A stretch of 64,000 bases of DNA from Microbacterium sp. MF43 (lineage in GTDB: Bacteria > Actinomycetota > Actinomycetes > Actinomycetales > Microbacteriaceae): positions 372,001-436,000 of the forward strand of contig NZ_JABBDY010000002.1 of the NCBI RefSeq assembly GCF_012847295.1. The letters are read 5' to 3'. How positions within the stretch are numbered: position 1 is the first letter of the stretch; every line of letters begins with the position of its first letter. A program made the position numbers and the translations under genes. Below the pieces are notes generated by a model, which worked only from the letters and a program-made list of their open reading frames with translations, made no database searches and had not been told where the DNA came from. Below, one piece after another: positions 25,524 through 33,516 of the stretch.

Positions 25524-26972
25524 TCAGCCGCCGTAGACCTTGTGGTCGACGACGTGCATCGCGCGCGCCGCGTCGGTGATGCTGCCCGAGAGCGACGGGT
25601 ACACCGCGAACACGCGCGACACCTGGTCGACGGTGAGTCGCCGCTCGACGGCGATCGCGATGGGGTAGATCAGCTCGGACGCGCGCGGCCCGACGATGAC
25701 GCCGCCGATGACGGTGCCGCTCCCCTCGCGGGCGATGAGCTTCACGAAGCCGTCCTTGATGCCCATCATCTTGGCGCGCGGGTTCGAGGCGAGGGGCAGC
25801 TTGTGCACCACGCCGTTGATCGCGCCGTCGGTGATGTCCTTCTCCTGCCAGCCGATCGTGGCGATCTCGGGCGCCGTGAAGATGTTCGAGGTGATCCGGC
25901 GTCGCTCGAGCGGGATCACCACGTCGCCGAGCGCGTGGAAGATGGCGGTGCGACCCTGCATCGAGGCGACGGACGCCAGCGGCACGAACGTCGTGCAGTC
26001 GCCGGCCGCGTAGATGTTGGGCACCGAGGTGCGGGCGACGCGGTTGACCTGGATGTGGCCGGACTCGGTCATCTGCACGCCTGCTTGTTCGAGCCCGATG
26101 CCGGCGGTGTTGGGGATCGAGCCGACGGCGACGAGGCAGTGGCTCCCCTCGACCGTGCGCCCGTCGCTGAGGGTCGCGACCACCCGGTCGCCCAGATTCT
26201 CGACCTTGTCGGCGCGGGACTTCGAGAGCAGCGTCATGCCACCGCGCTTGAACACCTTCTCGAGAACGGCCGCAGCGTCGGGGTCCTCACCGGGCAGCAC
26301 CTGGTCGCGGCTGGAGATCAGCGTCACCTTGGCGCCCAGGTTCATATAGGCGCCGGCGAACTCGGCGCCGGTCACGCCCGAGCCGACGACGATCAGATGC
26401 TCGGGGATGGCCTTCATGTCGTAGAGCTGAGTCCACGTGAGGATGCGCTGGCCGTCGGGCTTCGCCGTCGGCAGCTCGCGCGGCGACGATCCGGTCGAGA
26501 CGAGCAGGGTGTCGGCCTCGATGCGGTCGAAGTCGGTGCCGCCGTGGCCGGTCGACACGACGACCGCGTTCTCCCCGTCGATGCGGCCATGCCCGGAGAT
26601 GATCCGCACGCCGGCCTCCGCGAGCGAGGCGCGCATGTCGTCGGACTGCTGGCGCGCCAGGGCGAGGAGCCGCCGGTTGACCGCGGCGAGGTTGATGGCG
26701 ATCTCGGGCTTGAGCGGCTTGCCGTCCTTCCCCTTCGCGAACAGCTGCACACCGAGGTCGCTCGCACCGGCGATGGCGACCGCCGCGTCGGCCGTCGCGA
26801 TCAGCGTCTTCGACGGGACGACATCGGTGATCACCGCCGACCCTCCGATGCCCGCGCGTTCGACGACCGTCACCTCCGCCCCGAGCTGTGCGGCGGCGAG
26901 CGCCGCCTCGTAACCGCCGGGGCCGCCGCCGATGATGGCGACGCTCTGGGTGCGCTCGAAGCTCACGGACAT
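25524..26972 (-). CDS. lpdA: LpdA-type NAD(P)H quinone reductase lacking the redox disulfide
   Basis: A 482-residue flavoprotein of the dihydrolipoamide dehydrogenase family: FAD site SVAIIGGGPGGYEAALAAAQLGAEVTVVE, NAD(P) site LIVVGSGVTGAEFAGAY, second FAD motif VPNIYAAGDCT and the C-terminal dimer interface. Where true lipoamide dehydrogenases have GGTCLNxGCIPSK, this protein reads GGSAVITDVVPSK, so both disulfide cysteines are missing; the C-terminal HP pair is also gone (AVYPSLSGSITDAAR). It closely resembles what I recall of M. tuberculosis LpdA (Rv3303c), a quinone reductase. The start could be 26981 instead. It is divergent from pnp, as in mycobacteria. Confidence 0.88.
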   Translation of the reverse strand: MSVSFERTQSVAIIGGGPGGYEAALAAAQLGAEVTVVERAGIGGSAVITDVVPSKTLIATADAAVAIAGASDLGVQLFAKGKDGKPLKPEIAINLAAVNRRLLALARQQSDDMRASLAEAGVRIISGHGRIDGENAVVVSTGHGGTDFDRIEADTLLVSTGSSPRELPTAKPDGQRILTWTQLYDMKAIPEHLIVVGSGVTGAEFAGAYMNLGAKVTLISSRDQVLPGEDPDAAAVLEKVFKRGGMTLLSKSRADKVENLGDRVVATLSDGRTVEGSHCLVAVGSIPNTAGIGLEQAGVQMTESGHIQVNRVARTSVPNIYAAGDCTTFVPLASVASMQGRTAIFHALGDVVIPLERRRITSNIFTAPEIATIGWQEKDITDGAINGVVHKLPLASNPRAKMMGIKDGFVKLIAREGSGTVIGGVIVGPRASELIYPIAIAVERRLTVDQVSRVFAVYPSLSGSITDAARAMHVVDHKVYGG

Positions 26973-27048
26973 GTGCTCCATTCTCTCCCGGTTATGCCGC
27001 ACGCGACGACATCGGGAGCGGCGGCTGGCCCTGACCGGCCCGCGTTCC

Positions 27049-27054
27049 TAGAGT
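27049..27054 (+). promoter_or_regulatory. -10 box of the nucleoside phosphorylase (leaderless)
   Basis: TAGAGT lies 6 nt before the ATG at 27061. Confidence 0.45.
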
Positions 27055-27060
27055 GGGGGC

Positions 27061-27894
27061 ATGTCAGACAGCACCGGCAACCCCCTCGACGACCCCGCGA
27101 CCGATCCGTTCGAGATCGCCGCCGCGGCCGCGGACGACATCGCCCGCCTCACCGGCGTCGAGCGCCACGACATCGCACTCACCCTCGGCAGCGGCTGGGG
27201 CAAGGCGGCGGACCTCATCGGCGAGACCACCGTCACGATCCCCGCCACCGAGGTGACGGGGTTCTCGAAGCCGGCCCTGGAGGGCCACGTCGGCACCCTG
27301 AGAAGCGTTCTGACCCCGAAGGGCCGGCACGTGCTCGTCATCGGAGCACGTACGCACTACTACGAGGGCCACGGACCGCGTCGGGTGGTCCACAGCGTGC
27401 GCACCGCCGCCGCGACCGGCGCCCGCACCATGGTGCTCACGAACGGCGCCGGCGGCATCAAGACCACGTGGAAGCCGGGTCAGCCGGTGCTGATCAGCGA
27501 TCACATCAACCTCACGGGCGATTCTCCGCTGGAGGGCGCGACGTTCATCGACCTCACCGATCTCTACTCGATGCGGCTGCGCGACCTCGCGCGCACGATC
27601 GATCCCTCGCTCGATGAGGGCGTCTACTGCCAGTTCCGCGGCCCGCAGTACGAGACGCCCGCCGAGGTCCGCATGGCCAAGGCGATCGGCGGCCACATCG
27701 TCGGCATGTCGACGGCCCTCGAGGCGATCGCGGCGCGCCAGGCGGGCATGGAGGTGCTGGGCTTCTCGCTCATCACGAACATGGCGGCCGGCATCCAGAC
27801 CACTCCGCTCAGCCACCAGGAGGTCATCGACGCCGGCCGGGAGGCCGAGCCCGTCATCTCGTCGCTCCTCGCCCGCGTGATCGGCGCGCTGTGA
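27061..27894 (+). CDS. deoD: Purine nucleoside phosphorylase (trimeric type)
   Basis: A 277-residue PNP of the trimeric, mammalian-like class (called deoD/punA in actinobacteria), which splits inosine and guanosine with phosphate. Motifs are LTLGSGWG (phosphate site), VIGARTHYYEGHGPRRVVHSVR, MVLTNGAGGI, YCQFRGPQYETPAEVRMAKAIG and GFSLITNMAAG with the base-binding Asn. The next gene, a phosphohexomutase, starts with a GTGA overlap, so ribose-1-phosphate release and isomerisation may be linked. Confidence 0.93.
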   Translation: MSDSTGNPLDDPATDPFEIAAAAADDIARLTGVERHDIALTLGSGWGKAADLIGETTVTIPATEVTGFSKPALEGHVGTLRSVLTPKGRHVLVIGARTHYYEGHGPRRVVHSVRTAAATGARTMVLTNGAGGIKTTWKPGQPVLISDHINLTGDSPLEGATFIDLTDLYSMRLRDLARTIDPSLDEGVYCQFRGPQYETPAEVRMAKAIGGHIVGMSTALEAIAARQAGMEVLGFSLITNMAAGIQTTPLSHQEVIDAGREAEPVISSLLARVIGAL

Positions 27895-29663
27895 ACGGCG
27901 GGGAGATCCCGGCTGCCGCACCCGACCGCCAGGAGCCGGCGCCCGATCGGGTTCCCGCAGGGCGCGCGGACGAGGCATCCGTTCTCGATCGCGCCCGCGC
28001 TTGGCTGGCGCAGGATCCCGACGGCGAGACCCGCGCCGAGCTCCAGGCCCTCGTCGAGTCCGCCGAGAACGGCGACGCGGCGGCGATCGCAGGCCTCGAG
28101 GACCGGTTCGCGACCCGCCTCGCCTTCGGCACGGCGGGCCTGCGCGGCGAACTGGGCGCGGGCAGCAACCGGATGAATCGTGTGCTCGTGGCGCAGGCGG
28201 CCGCCGGCCTGGCGGCCTACGTCGTCGAGCGGGCGCACGGAGGGGCGGATGCCTCGCCTCCGACCGTCGTCGTGGGCTATGACGGGCGGCGCAACTCCGA
28301 TGTGTTCGCGCGCGACTCCGCGGAGATCTTCGCCGGAGCGGGGCTGCGGGCGATCCTGCTGCCTCGGCTCCTTCCGACGCCCGTGCTCGCGTACGCGGTG
28401 CGCCACCTCGGCGCCGCTGCGGGCGTCATGGTGACGGCGAGCCACAACCCCCCGAACGACAACGGCTACAAGGTGTATCTCGGCGGCCCCGACGACGGGT
28501 CGCAGATCGTCGCACCCGCCGACGCCGACATCGCGGCGCACATCGAGCGCATCGCCGAGGAGGGCGACATCTCGGTGCTCCCCCGCTCACTCGGCTACGA
28601 GACCGCATCAGAGGCGATCGTCGACGGCTACATCACGGCGACCGCTGCCGTCGCGCCCGCTCCGGCCGGCGCCGACGGCCTGACCTGGGTCTACACCGCC
28701 ATGCACGGCGTCGGCTGGGAGACCTTCTCGCGCATCCTCGAGACTGCCGGCTATCCCGAACCGGTCCCCGTCACCGCGCAGCTGGATCCCGACGGCGGGT
28801 TCCCGACGGTCGCCTTCCCCAATCCCGAGGAACCCGGGGCGATGGACCTCGCGTTCGAGACGGCCCGCGAGGCAGGTGCGGAGCTCATCATCGCGAACGA
28901 TCCCGACGCCGACCGGCTGGCGGTCGCGATTCCGGATGGCTCGGCCGACGGCGGCTGGCGACGTCTGACGGGCAATCAGATCGGGCTCCTGCTCGGCTGG
29001 CGGGCAGCGCAGCGCGCCGCCGACGCGGGGCGAACGGCGGGGGCATCCCTCGCGTGCTCGCTCGTGTCGTCTCCCGGGCTGCAGGCGGTGGCCGAGCACT
29101 ACGGACTGGACTTCCACGCGACCCTCACGGGCTTCAAGTGGATCTCGCGGGCGCCCGGAATGATCTTCGGGTTCGAGGAGGCGCTGGGCTACCTCGTGAA
29201 CCCGGAGACCGTCCGCGACAAGGACGGCATCTCGGCCGCCGTCGCGATGCTCGGGATGGTGAGCGAAGCGCGCGGGCGTGGTGCGTCGCTCGCCGACCTG
29301 CTGACCGAGTTCGATGAGACGTTCGGCTCGTTCGCGAGCGACCAGATCTCGGTCCGGGTCGACGATGTGTCGGCGATCGGCCGGATCATGGCGGCGCTTC
29401 GGGCGGAGCATCCGTCCACCATCGGCGATACCGCCGTGGAGCGCGTCGACGATCTGCTCGAGGGGGCGGACGACCTTCCTCCCGGCGACGTGCTGCGCGT
29501 GTGGCTCGTGGACGGGTCGCGCGTGATCGTGCGCCCGAGCGGTACGGAGCCGAAGCTGAAGCTGTACCTCGATGTCCGCGGCGACTCGCCGAGCGACGCG
29601 GCCGAGCGGATCGCTCGGCTCAGCGCCGGTGCGCAGGCGCTGCTGGAGCAGGTCGGCGGCTGA
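27891..29663 (+). CDS. pmmB: Phosphomannomutase/phosphoribomutase (PmmB-like)
   Basis: A 590-residue alpha-D-phosphohexomutase. The active-site loop TASHNPPNDNGYKVYL carries the phospho-serine (about residue 184). The metal loop is DPDADR, the sugar loop GFEEALGYLV and the phosphate-binding loop RPSGTEPKLKLYL. Length and the FGTAGLRG motif match the long bacterial PgcA/PmmB subgroup, members of which also act on ribose- or deoxyribose-1-phosphate. GTG overlaps the pnp stop; the pnp-pmmB pairing (Rv3307-Rv3308) suggests pentose phosphate recovery from nucleosides, though mannose-1-phosphate supply for manC is possible. The first 30 residues are Ala/Pro-rich. Confidence 0.9.
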   Translation: MNGGEIPAAAPDRQEPAPDRVPAGRADEASVLDRARAWLAQDPDGETRAELQALVESAENGDAAAIAGLEDRFATRLAFGTAGLRGELGAGSNRMNRVLVAQAAAGLAAYVVERAHGGADASPPTVVVGYDGRRNSDVFARDSAEIFAGAGLRAILLPRLLPTPVLAYAVRHLGAAAGVMVTASHNPPNDNGYKVYLGGPDDGSQIVAPADADIAAHIERIAEEGDISVLPRSLGYETASEAIVDGYITATAAVAPAPAGADGLTWVYTAMHGVGWETFSRILETAGYPEPVPVTAQLDPDGGFPTVAFPNPEEPGAMDLAFETAREAGAELIIANDPDADRLAVAIPDGSADGGWRRLTGNQIGLLLGWRAAQRAADAGRTAGASLACSLVSSPGLQAVAEHYGLDFHATLTGFKWISRAPGMIFGFEEALGYLVNPETVRDKDGISAAVAMLGMVSEARGRGASLADLLTEFDETFGSFASDQISVRVDDVSAIGRIMAALRAEHPSTIGDTAVERVDDLLEGADDLPPGDVLRVWLVDGSRVIVRPSGTEPKLKLYLDVRGDSPSDAAERIARLSAGAQALLEQVGG

Positions 29664-29712
29664 AGTCGAGCATCCGACGACCGCCGGCCACCCGAGCGTC
29701 GGCGGCCCGTGC

Positions 29713-29718
29713 TAGCGT
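29713..29718 (+). promoter_or_regulatory. Candidate -10 of the MFS gene
   Basis: TAGCGT lies about 72 nt before the ATG at 29791; a GAGGAG Shine-Dalgarno precedes the start, so this message would have a normal leader. Confidence 0.3.
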
Positions 29719-29790
29719 CGCCCCCGCGGTGCGTGTCGGCGTGAAGCCCACGCGTCGCCGGGGGGCGCGGGACACGATGAGGAGCGGACG

Positions 29791-31266
29791 ATGACCGGCG
29801 CACAGCGCGACGACGAACGAGAAGCGGCAGCCGAGGCATCCGCTCCCCCGGCCGAAGGTCCCCTGGCGGCAGCCGCCCTCGCGGGGGCGGTCGATGCGAC
29901 CCCGGGCGACGCAGCGCCGGGCGGGGGCGACCCGGCGGAGCCACCGGCGGACCCGCCGCATTGGCTGCGCAACGTCGTGCTGTTCCTCAGCGGTCAGACC
30001 GTCACCCTCTTCGGGACGATGCTCGTGCAGTACGCCGTGTTCTGGTACCTCACGATCGAGTACCGGTCGGGCATCTACATGATGCTCGCGGCGCTGTTCG
30101 GATTCCTGCCGCAGGCCGTCGTGTCGATCTTCGGCGGCGTCTGGGCCGACCGTCACAACCGCAAGTACCTCATCATGGGAGCCGACGCGGCGATCGCGGT
30201 TTCGACACTCGTTCTCGCCCTCATCATGATGACCGGCTTCGATGCCGTCTGGCTGCTGTTCGCGGTGATGGCGATCCGGTCCGCCGGCGCCGGGATCCAG
30301 ATGCCCGCCGTGTCGGCGCTGATTCCGCAGATCGTGCCCATGCGCCACCTGATCCGTGTGAACGGCGTCAACGGCTCGATCCAGTCCGCGATGGCGCTGC
30401 TGGCTCCCGCCGCGGCGGGTGCGATCTACGCGTGGTCTTCGGCCACGACAGGCGGCACGGCGGCCTCGCTCATCCCCATCTTCTTCATCGATGTGGTCAC
30501 CGCGGTGATCGGGGTCGGCATCCTCGCCTTCATCCCGGTGCAGGCGGTCCGCAAGGCATCCGACGTCGAAACCGGCTACTTCGCCGACCTCGTCGACGGG
30601 GTGCGGTACATCGTGCACCACGCCTTCGTGCGGTGGCTGCTCGTCGTGTTCGCGATCATCTTCGTGCTGACGGTCGCGCCGTCGAACCTCACCCCGCTGA
30701 TGCTCGTGCGCTCCTTCCCCGCGGGCGAGACCCAGAACGTCGTCAACCTCGCCGTGCTCGAGATCGCGTTCAGCATCGGGATGATGCTCGGCGGCATCCT
30801 CGTGGCATCGCTGTTCGCCAAGCGCAGCCGCATCGGGCTGATCGTCGTCTCGTCGCTCGTGTTCGGCGCCCTCTCGATCGGCCTCGGGCTCTCGCCGAAC
30901 GTCTGGGTCTTCTTCGGCTTCATGTTCCTCGTCGGTCTCGCGGTGCCGTTCTTCTCCACGCCGTCGATGACGCTCCTGCAGGAGACCGTCGAGCCGGAGC
31001 GGCAGGGACGCGTCTTCGGTTTCGTCGGCATCGTCATGGCGGTCGCGATGCCGCTCGGCATGGTGGTGTTCGGTCCGCTCGCCGATGTGATCCCGATCGA
31101 GTTCCTCCTCGTCGCCGCGGGCATGCTCACGTTCGTCGTCATCGGCCTGGCGGTGTGGCTTCCGGCAGGACAGCGCGCGATCACCGCCGCGCGCGCGGCG
31201 TCGCAGGCACAGGACCCGACGTCGGGTGCCGAGGCCGCCGAGAAGGCGATGCACCGCGACGTGTAG
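29791..31266 (+). CDS. MFS transporter (DHA3-type, macrolide-efflux-like)
   Basis: A 491-residue transporter. An unusual Ala/Pro/Gly-rich N-terminal extension of about 60 residues precedes twelve predicted helices. The start of the core (WLRNVVLFLSGQTVTLFGTMLVQYAVFWYLT), the A-like motif GGVWADRHNRKYLIMGAD and the central GYFADLVDGVRYI loop are typical of MefA-like DHA3 exporters. These usually expel drugs or siderophores; the substrate here is unknown. A GAGGAG ribosome-binding site precedes the ATG. Confidence 0.85.
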   Translation: MTGAQRDDEREAAAEASAPPAEGPLAAAALAGAVDATPGDAAPGGGDPAEPPADPPHWLRNVVLFLSGQTVTLFGTMLVQYAVFWYLTIEYRSGIYMMLAALFGFLPQAVVSIFGGVWADRHNRKYLIMGADAAIAVSTLVLALIMMTGFDAVWLLFAVMAIRSAGAGIQMPAVSALIPQIVPMRHLIRVNGVNGSIQSAMALLAPAAAGAIYAWSSATTGGTAASLIPIFFIDVVTAVIGVGILAFIPVQAVRKASDVETGYFADLVDGVRYIVHHAFVRWLLVVFAIIFVLTVAPSNLTPLMLVRSFPAGETQNVVNLAVLEIAFSIGMMLGGILVASLFAKRSRIGLIVVSSLVFGALSIGLGLSPNVWVFFGFMFLVGLAVPFFSTPSMTLLQETVEPERQGRVFGFVGIVMAVAMPLGMVVFGPLADVIPIEFLLVAAGMLTFVVIGLAVWLPAGQRAITAARAASQAQDPTSGAEAAEKAMHRDV

Positions 31267-31300
31267 CCCGTTCGTCGGCGGGCGCGCGCCGGCTGACGCC

Positions 31301-31528
31301 GGCGCGGCACAACTCCCTGCGGGGTGGACGCCCGCGCGACGGCGGCCCGCGGGCGTCCTGCCCGCGGGCGCACCCCTCCCTGCAGGGTGGACGCCCGCGC
31401 GTGCACAACTCCACCTGCGGCGGGGCGGGCGGCGGCGCGACGGTGGCCCGTGCACAACTCCTCCCGCGGTGGGCCGGACGCCTGTGCGACGAGCGCCCCG
31501 GGCCCATCCGCGAGGAGTTGTGCACGGG
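31301..31528. repeat. Degenerate repeats built on GTGCACAACTCC
   Basis: GCACAACTCC occurs at 31307, 31403 and 31452 on the plus strand and inverted at 31513-31523. Between them are variants of a GGGTGGACGCCCGCGCG block. Arms 31447-31463 and 31512-31528 form a perfect 17-bp inverted repeat around a 48-nt loop. No gene is visible. Confidence 0.75.
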
Positions 31529-31535
31529 GCCGCTC

Positions 31536-31541
31536 TAGGCT
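31536..31541 (+). promoter_or_regulatory. -10 box of the GNAT gene
   Basis: TAGGCT lies 6 nt before the ATG at 31548, and the 6-nt spacer itself is a perfect-looking GGAGG. The gene could be read leaderless or, from an upstream promoter, with a Shine-Dalgarno. Confidence 0.4.
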
Positions 31542-31547
31542 CGGAGG

Positions 31548-32132
31548 ATGCTCCTCGCGCAGCCGATCACCCTCGAGAACGATGTCGTCCGACTGGAGCC
31601 GCTGCGCGCGGATCACTCCGATGACCTCGCGGCGGCCGCTGCGGGCCTCGAGCACGCGTGGTACACGTCGGTCCCCTCGCCTGACGGCGTCGCCGCGGAC
31701 ATCTCGCAGCGGCTTACGTGGCAGACCGAGGGGCACATGAACGCGTGGGCGATCCGGCGTCTCGACACCGGCCGAGTGGTCGGCGAGACCACGTTCTGCA
31801 ACATCGATCAGCCGAATCGGCACGTCGAGATCGGACACACGTGGCTCGGGCTGGAGGCGCAGCGCACAGCGGTCAACACCGCGGCGAAGCTCCTGCTCCT
31901 CGCCCACGCCTTCGAGGCCTGCGACGCGATCGCGGTCGAGTTCCGCACGCACTGGCACAACCGCCAGTCGCGCGCCGCGATCGCCCGGCTCGGCGCAAAG
32001 CAGGACGGCGTGCTCCGCAATCACCGCCTCGGTCCCGATGGCACCCTGCGCGACACCGTGGTGTTCTCGATCCTGCCGACGGAGTGGCCCGCCGTCCGGC
32101 TGGGCCTGCAGGAGCGACTCCGTCGCGGGTGA
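31548..32132 (+). CDS. GNAT N-acetyltransferase (RimJ/RimL-like)
   Basis: A 194-residue GNAT-fold protein of the RimJ/RimL-like group (Acetyltransf_3): TLENDVVRLEPLRADHSDDL at the start, GETTFCNIDQPNRHVEIGHTWLGLEAQRTAVNTAAKLLLLAHAFE over the acetyl-CoA region, and VEFRTHWHNRQSRAAIARLGAKQDGVLRNHRLGPDGTLRDTVVFSIL near the C-terminus. Such enzymes acetylate N-termini or small molecules; the target is unknown. It stands alone between two repeat-rich spacers. Confidence 0.85.
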   Translation: MLLAQPITLENDVVRLEPLRADHSDDLAAAAAGLEHAWYTSVPSPDGVAADISQRLTWQTEGHMNAWAIRRLDTGRVVGETTFCNIDQPNRHVEIGHTWLGLEAQRTAVNTAAKLLLLAHAFEACDAIAVEFRTHWHNRQSRAAIARLGAKQDGVLRNHRLGPDGTLRDTVVFSILPTEWPAVRLGLQERLRRG

Positions 32133-32133
32133 C

Positions 32134-32149
32134 GGATGCCGCGGCATCC
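32134..32149. repeat. Palindrome GGATGCCGCGGCATCC, copy 3
   Basis: A perfect 16-bp palindrome beginning one base after the GNAT stop codon. Confidence 0.75.
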
Positions 32150-32187
32150 GACCCCTCACCCGCTCTTCCCGGGTTTGGGGCGTCCTG

Positions 32188-32225
32188 TCGAGTTCGGGGC
32201 GTGTTGGGAGACGCCCCGAACTCGA
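32188..32225. repeat. 15-bp hairpin, dispersed repeat copy A
   Basis: TCGAGTTCGGGGCGT and its complement form a perfect stem with an 8-nt loop. The preceding GGGGCGTCCTG and the left arm recur at 33407-33431. Confidence 0.7.
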
Positions 32226-32230
32226 TAGCC

Positions 32231-32358
32231 CGCCCCAAAGTGGCGAGACGGGCGGACGCACGCGCCCCGCCCCAAAGTGGCGAGACGGGCGGACGCACGC
32301 GCCCCTCCCCAGAGTGGCGAGGCGGGCGGACGCACGCGCTCCTCCCCAGAGTGGCGGG
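32231..32358. repeat. 37-bp tandem repeat, about 3.4 copies
   Basis: Units containing CCCCAAAGTGGCGAGACGGG (later AGAGTGGCGAGG) recur with a period of exactly 37 bp, aligned at 32237, 32274, 32311 and 32348. The spacer 32133-32427 otherwise shows no gene. Confidence 0.8.
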
Positions 32359-32427
32359 GAGGAGCGCAGCCGACAGTGCGATGCGGTCAGGCCGCGGGGT
32401 GATGCCGCGCGGAGGCAGCATCGACAG

Positions 32428-33381
32428 ATGAGTATTCGCCTCTTCCGGCATGAGGCGCTGGTGATGGCCTCCCGGTCCGCTGACGCCGTGCGGCAGCGTG
32501 TGCGCGCGGGAGAGCTCATCCGCGTCCGCCGTGGCGTTTATGCGGACGCCGACAGCTGGCGGACCGCGCGACCGGAAGACGTGGTCGTCGCACGGGCGCG
32601 AGCCGTTCATCTGACCAGCAGCCGCGCGCCCGTCTTCTCGCACGAGACCGCAGCTGCGCTGCACGGTCTGCCTCTGTTTCGTCCCGACCTGGTGAGATCG
32701 CACGTGATCTTGGGCGAGGCACGTCCCGGCGGCCCGGCGGGCACGGTGCGGCACCGAGGCGTGGTGACGGCTGACGAGGTCGTCGAGATCGACGGGCTGC
32801 GGTGCACGAGCCTCGCCAGGACCGTCGCTGACCTATCGCGTTGCGCCAGTTTCGATCAGGCGGTCGTCGTCGCGGACGCGGCGTTGCGCGTCGTCGGCGG
32901 TCACGCCCGGGGGTCCTACGACCGGCAACGGGCGGAGGCGTTCGTCGACGAGGTGTCGACGTGCGCACGAGATTCAGCTCACGGGCGGGGTCAGAGTGAT
33001 CGCGTGATGCGTTTCGCGGACGGGCGAGCAGAATTACCGGGCGAGTCGATCAGCAGGATCCGTCTGCGTGAGATGGGATTCCGGGAGATCCAGCTGCAGG
33101 TGGCCGTGCCGGGTCCTGGAACCACATACTTCGTGGACTTCGGGCTCGCCGAGGCGAAGGCGTTCGGCGAGTTCGATGGGCGGCTCAAGTACGTCGACGG
33201 CCGCCTGACCCGCGGGCTGTCTTCCGATGAGGTCTTCGACCGCGAGAAGCGGCGCGAGGACTGGATCCGCGGCACCACTCAGCGACGTCTCGTCCGCTGG
33301 GGGTGGGGAGACCTCGCCTCCGCTGAGACGCTCGCTCGCAGGCTGGCGGCCTTCGGCATCGAACCTCCGCGGCGCGCATGA
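32428..33381 (+). CDS. AbiEi-like / DUF559-type protein
   Basis: A 317-residue protein. The N-terminal half is winged-helix-like as in AbiEi antitoxin domains (RSADAVRQRVRAGELIRVRRGVYAD, FSHETAAALHGLPL, ARTVADLSR). The C-terminal part (ELPGESISRIRLREMGF, VDFGLAEAKAFGEFDGRLKY, EDWIRGTTQRRLVRWGWGDL) fits the DUF559/Vsr-like PD-(D/E)xK nuclease group; the D...EFDGRLKY spacing is the candidate active site. No AbiEii-type toxin is encoded nearby, so I do not call it a toxin-antitoxin system. Such genes are common, solitary and uncharacterised in Actinobacteria. The start at 32428 follows the family N-terminus. Confidence 0.75.
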   Translation: MSIRLFRHEALVMASRSADAVRQRVRAGELIRVRRGVYADADSWRTARPEDVVVARARAVHLTSSRAPVFSHETAAALHGLPLFRPDLVRSHVILGEARPGGPAGTVRHRGVVTADEVVEIDGLRCTSLARTVADLSRCASFDQAVVVADAALRVVGGHARGSYDRQRAEAFVDEVSTCARDSAHGRGQSDRVMRFADGRAELPGESISRIRLREMGFREIQLQVAVPGPGTTYFVDFGLAEAKAFGEFDGRLKYVDGRLTRGLSSDEVFDREKRREDWIRGTTQRRLVRWGWGDLASAETLARRLAAFGIEPPRRA

Positions 33382-33417
33382 CTCCGTCGCGCTCCAGGCG
33401 ACGCTCGGGGCGTCCTG

Positions 33418-33455
33418 TCGGGTTCGGGGCGCGTACGTGCCCGCCCCGAACCCGA
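33418..33455. repeat. 14-bp hairpin, dispersed repeat copy B
   Basis: TCGGGTTCGGGGCG and its complement around a 10-nt loop; near-identical in arms and upstream text to 32188-32225. It follows the AbiEi-like gene. Confidence 0.7.
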
Positions 33456-33484
33456 GAACACGCCCCACGCCCGCGGGGAGGGAA

Positions 33485-33516
33485 CGGGTGACGGATGCCA
33501 CGGCATCCGTCACCCG
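33485..33516. terminator. Perfect 15-bp hairpin over the end of the PRD regulator gene
   Basis: CGGGTGACGGATGCC and its exact complement, separated by two bases, overlap the TGA of the regulator gene (33510-33512). It contains the GGATGCC/GGCATCC word in both arms and lies between convergent genes. Confidence 0.65.

Noticed and set aside
32428-33381. Toxin-antitoxin system of the AbiE type
   Set aside because: Only the AbiEi-like N-terminal region is visible; no AbiEii nucleotidyltransferase is adjacent.
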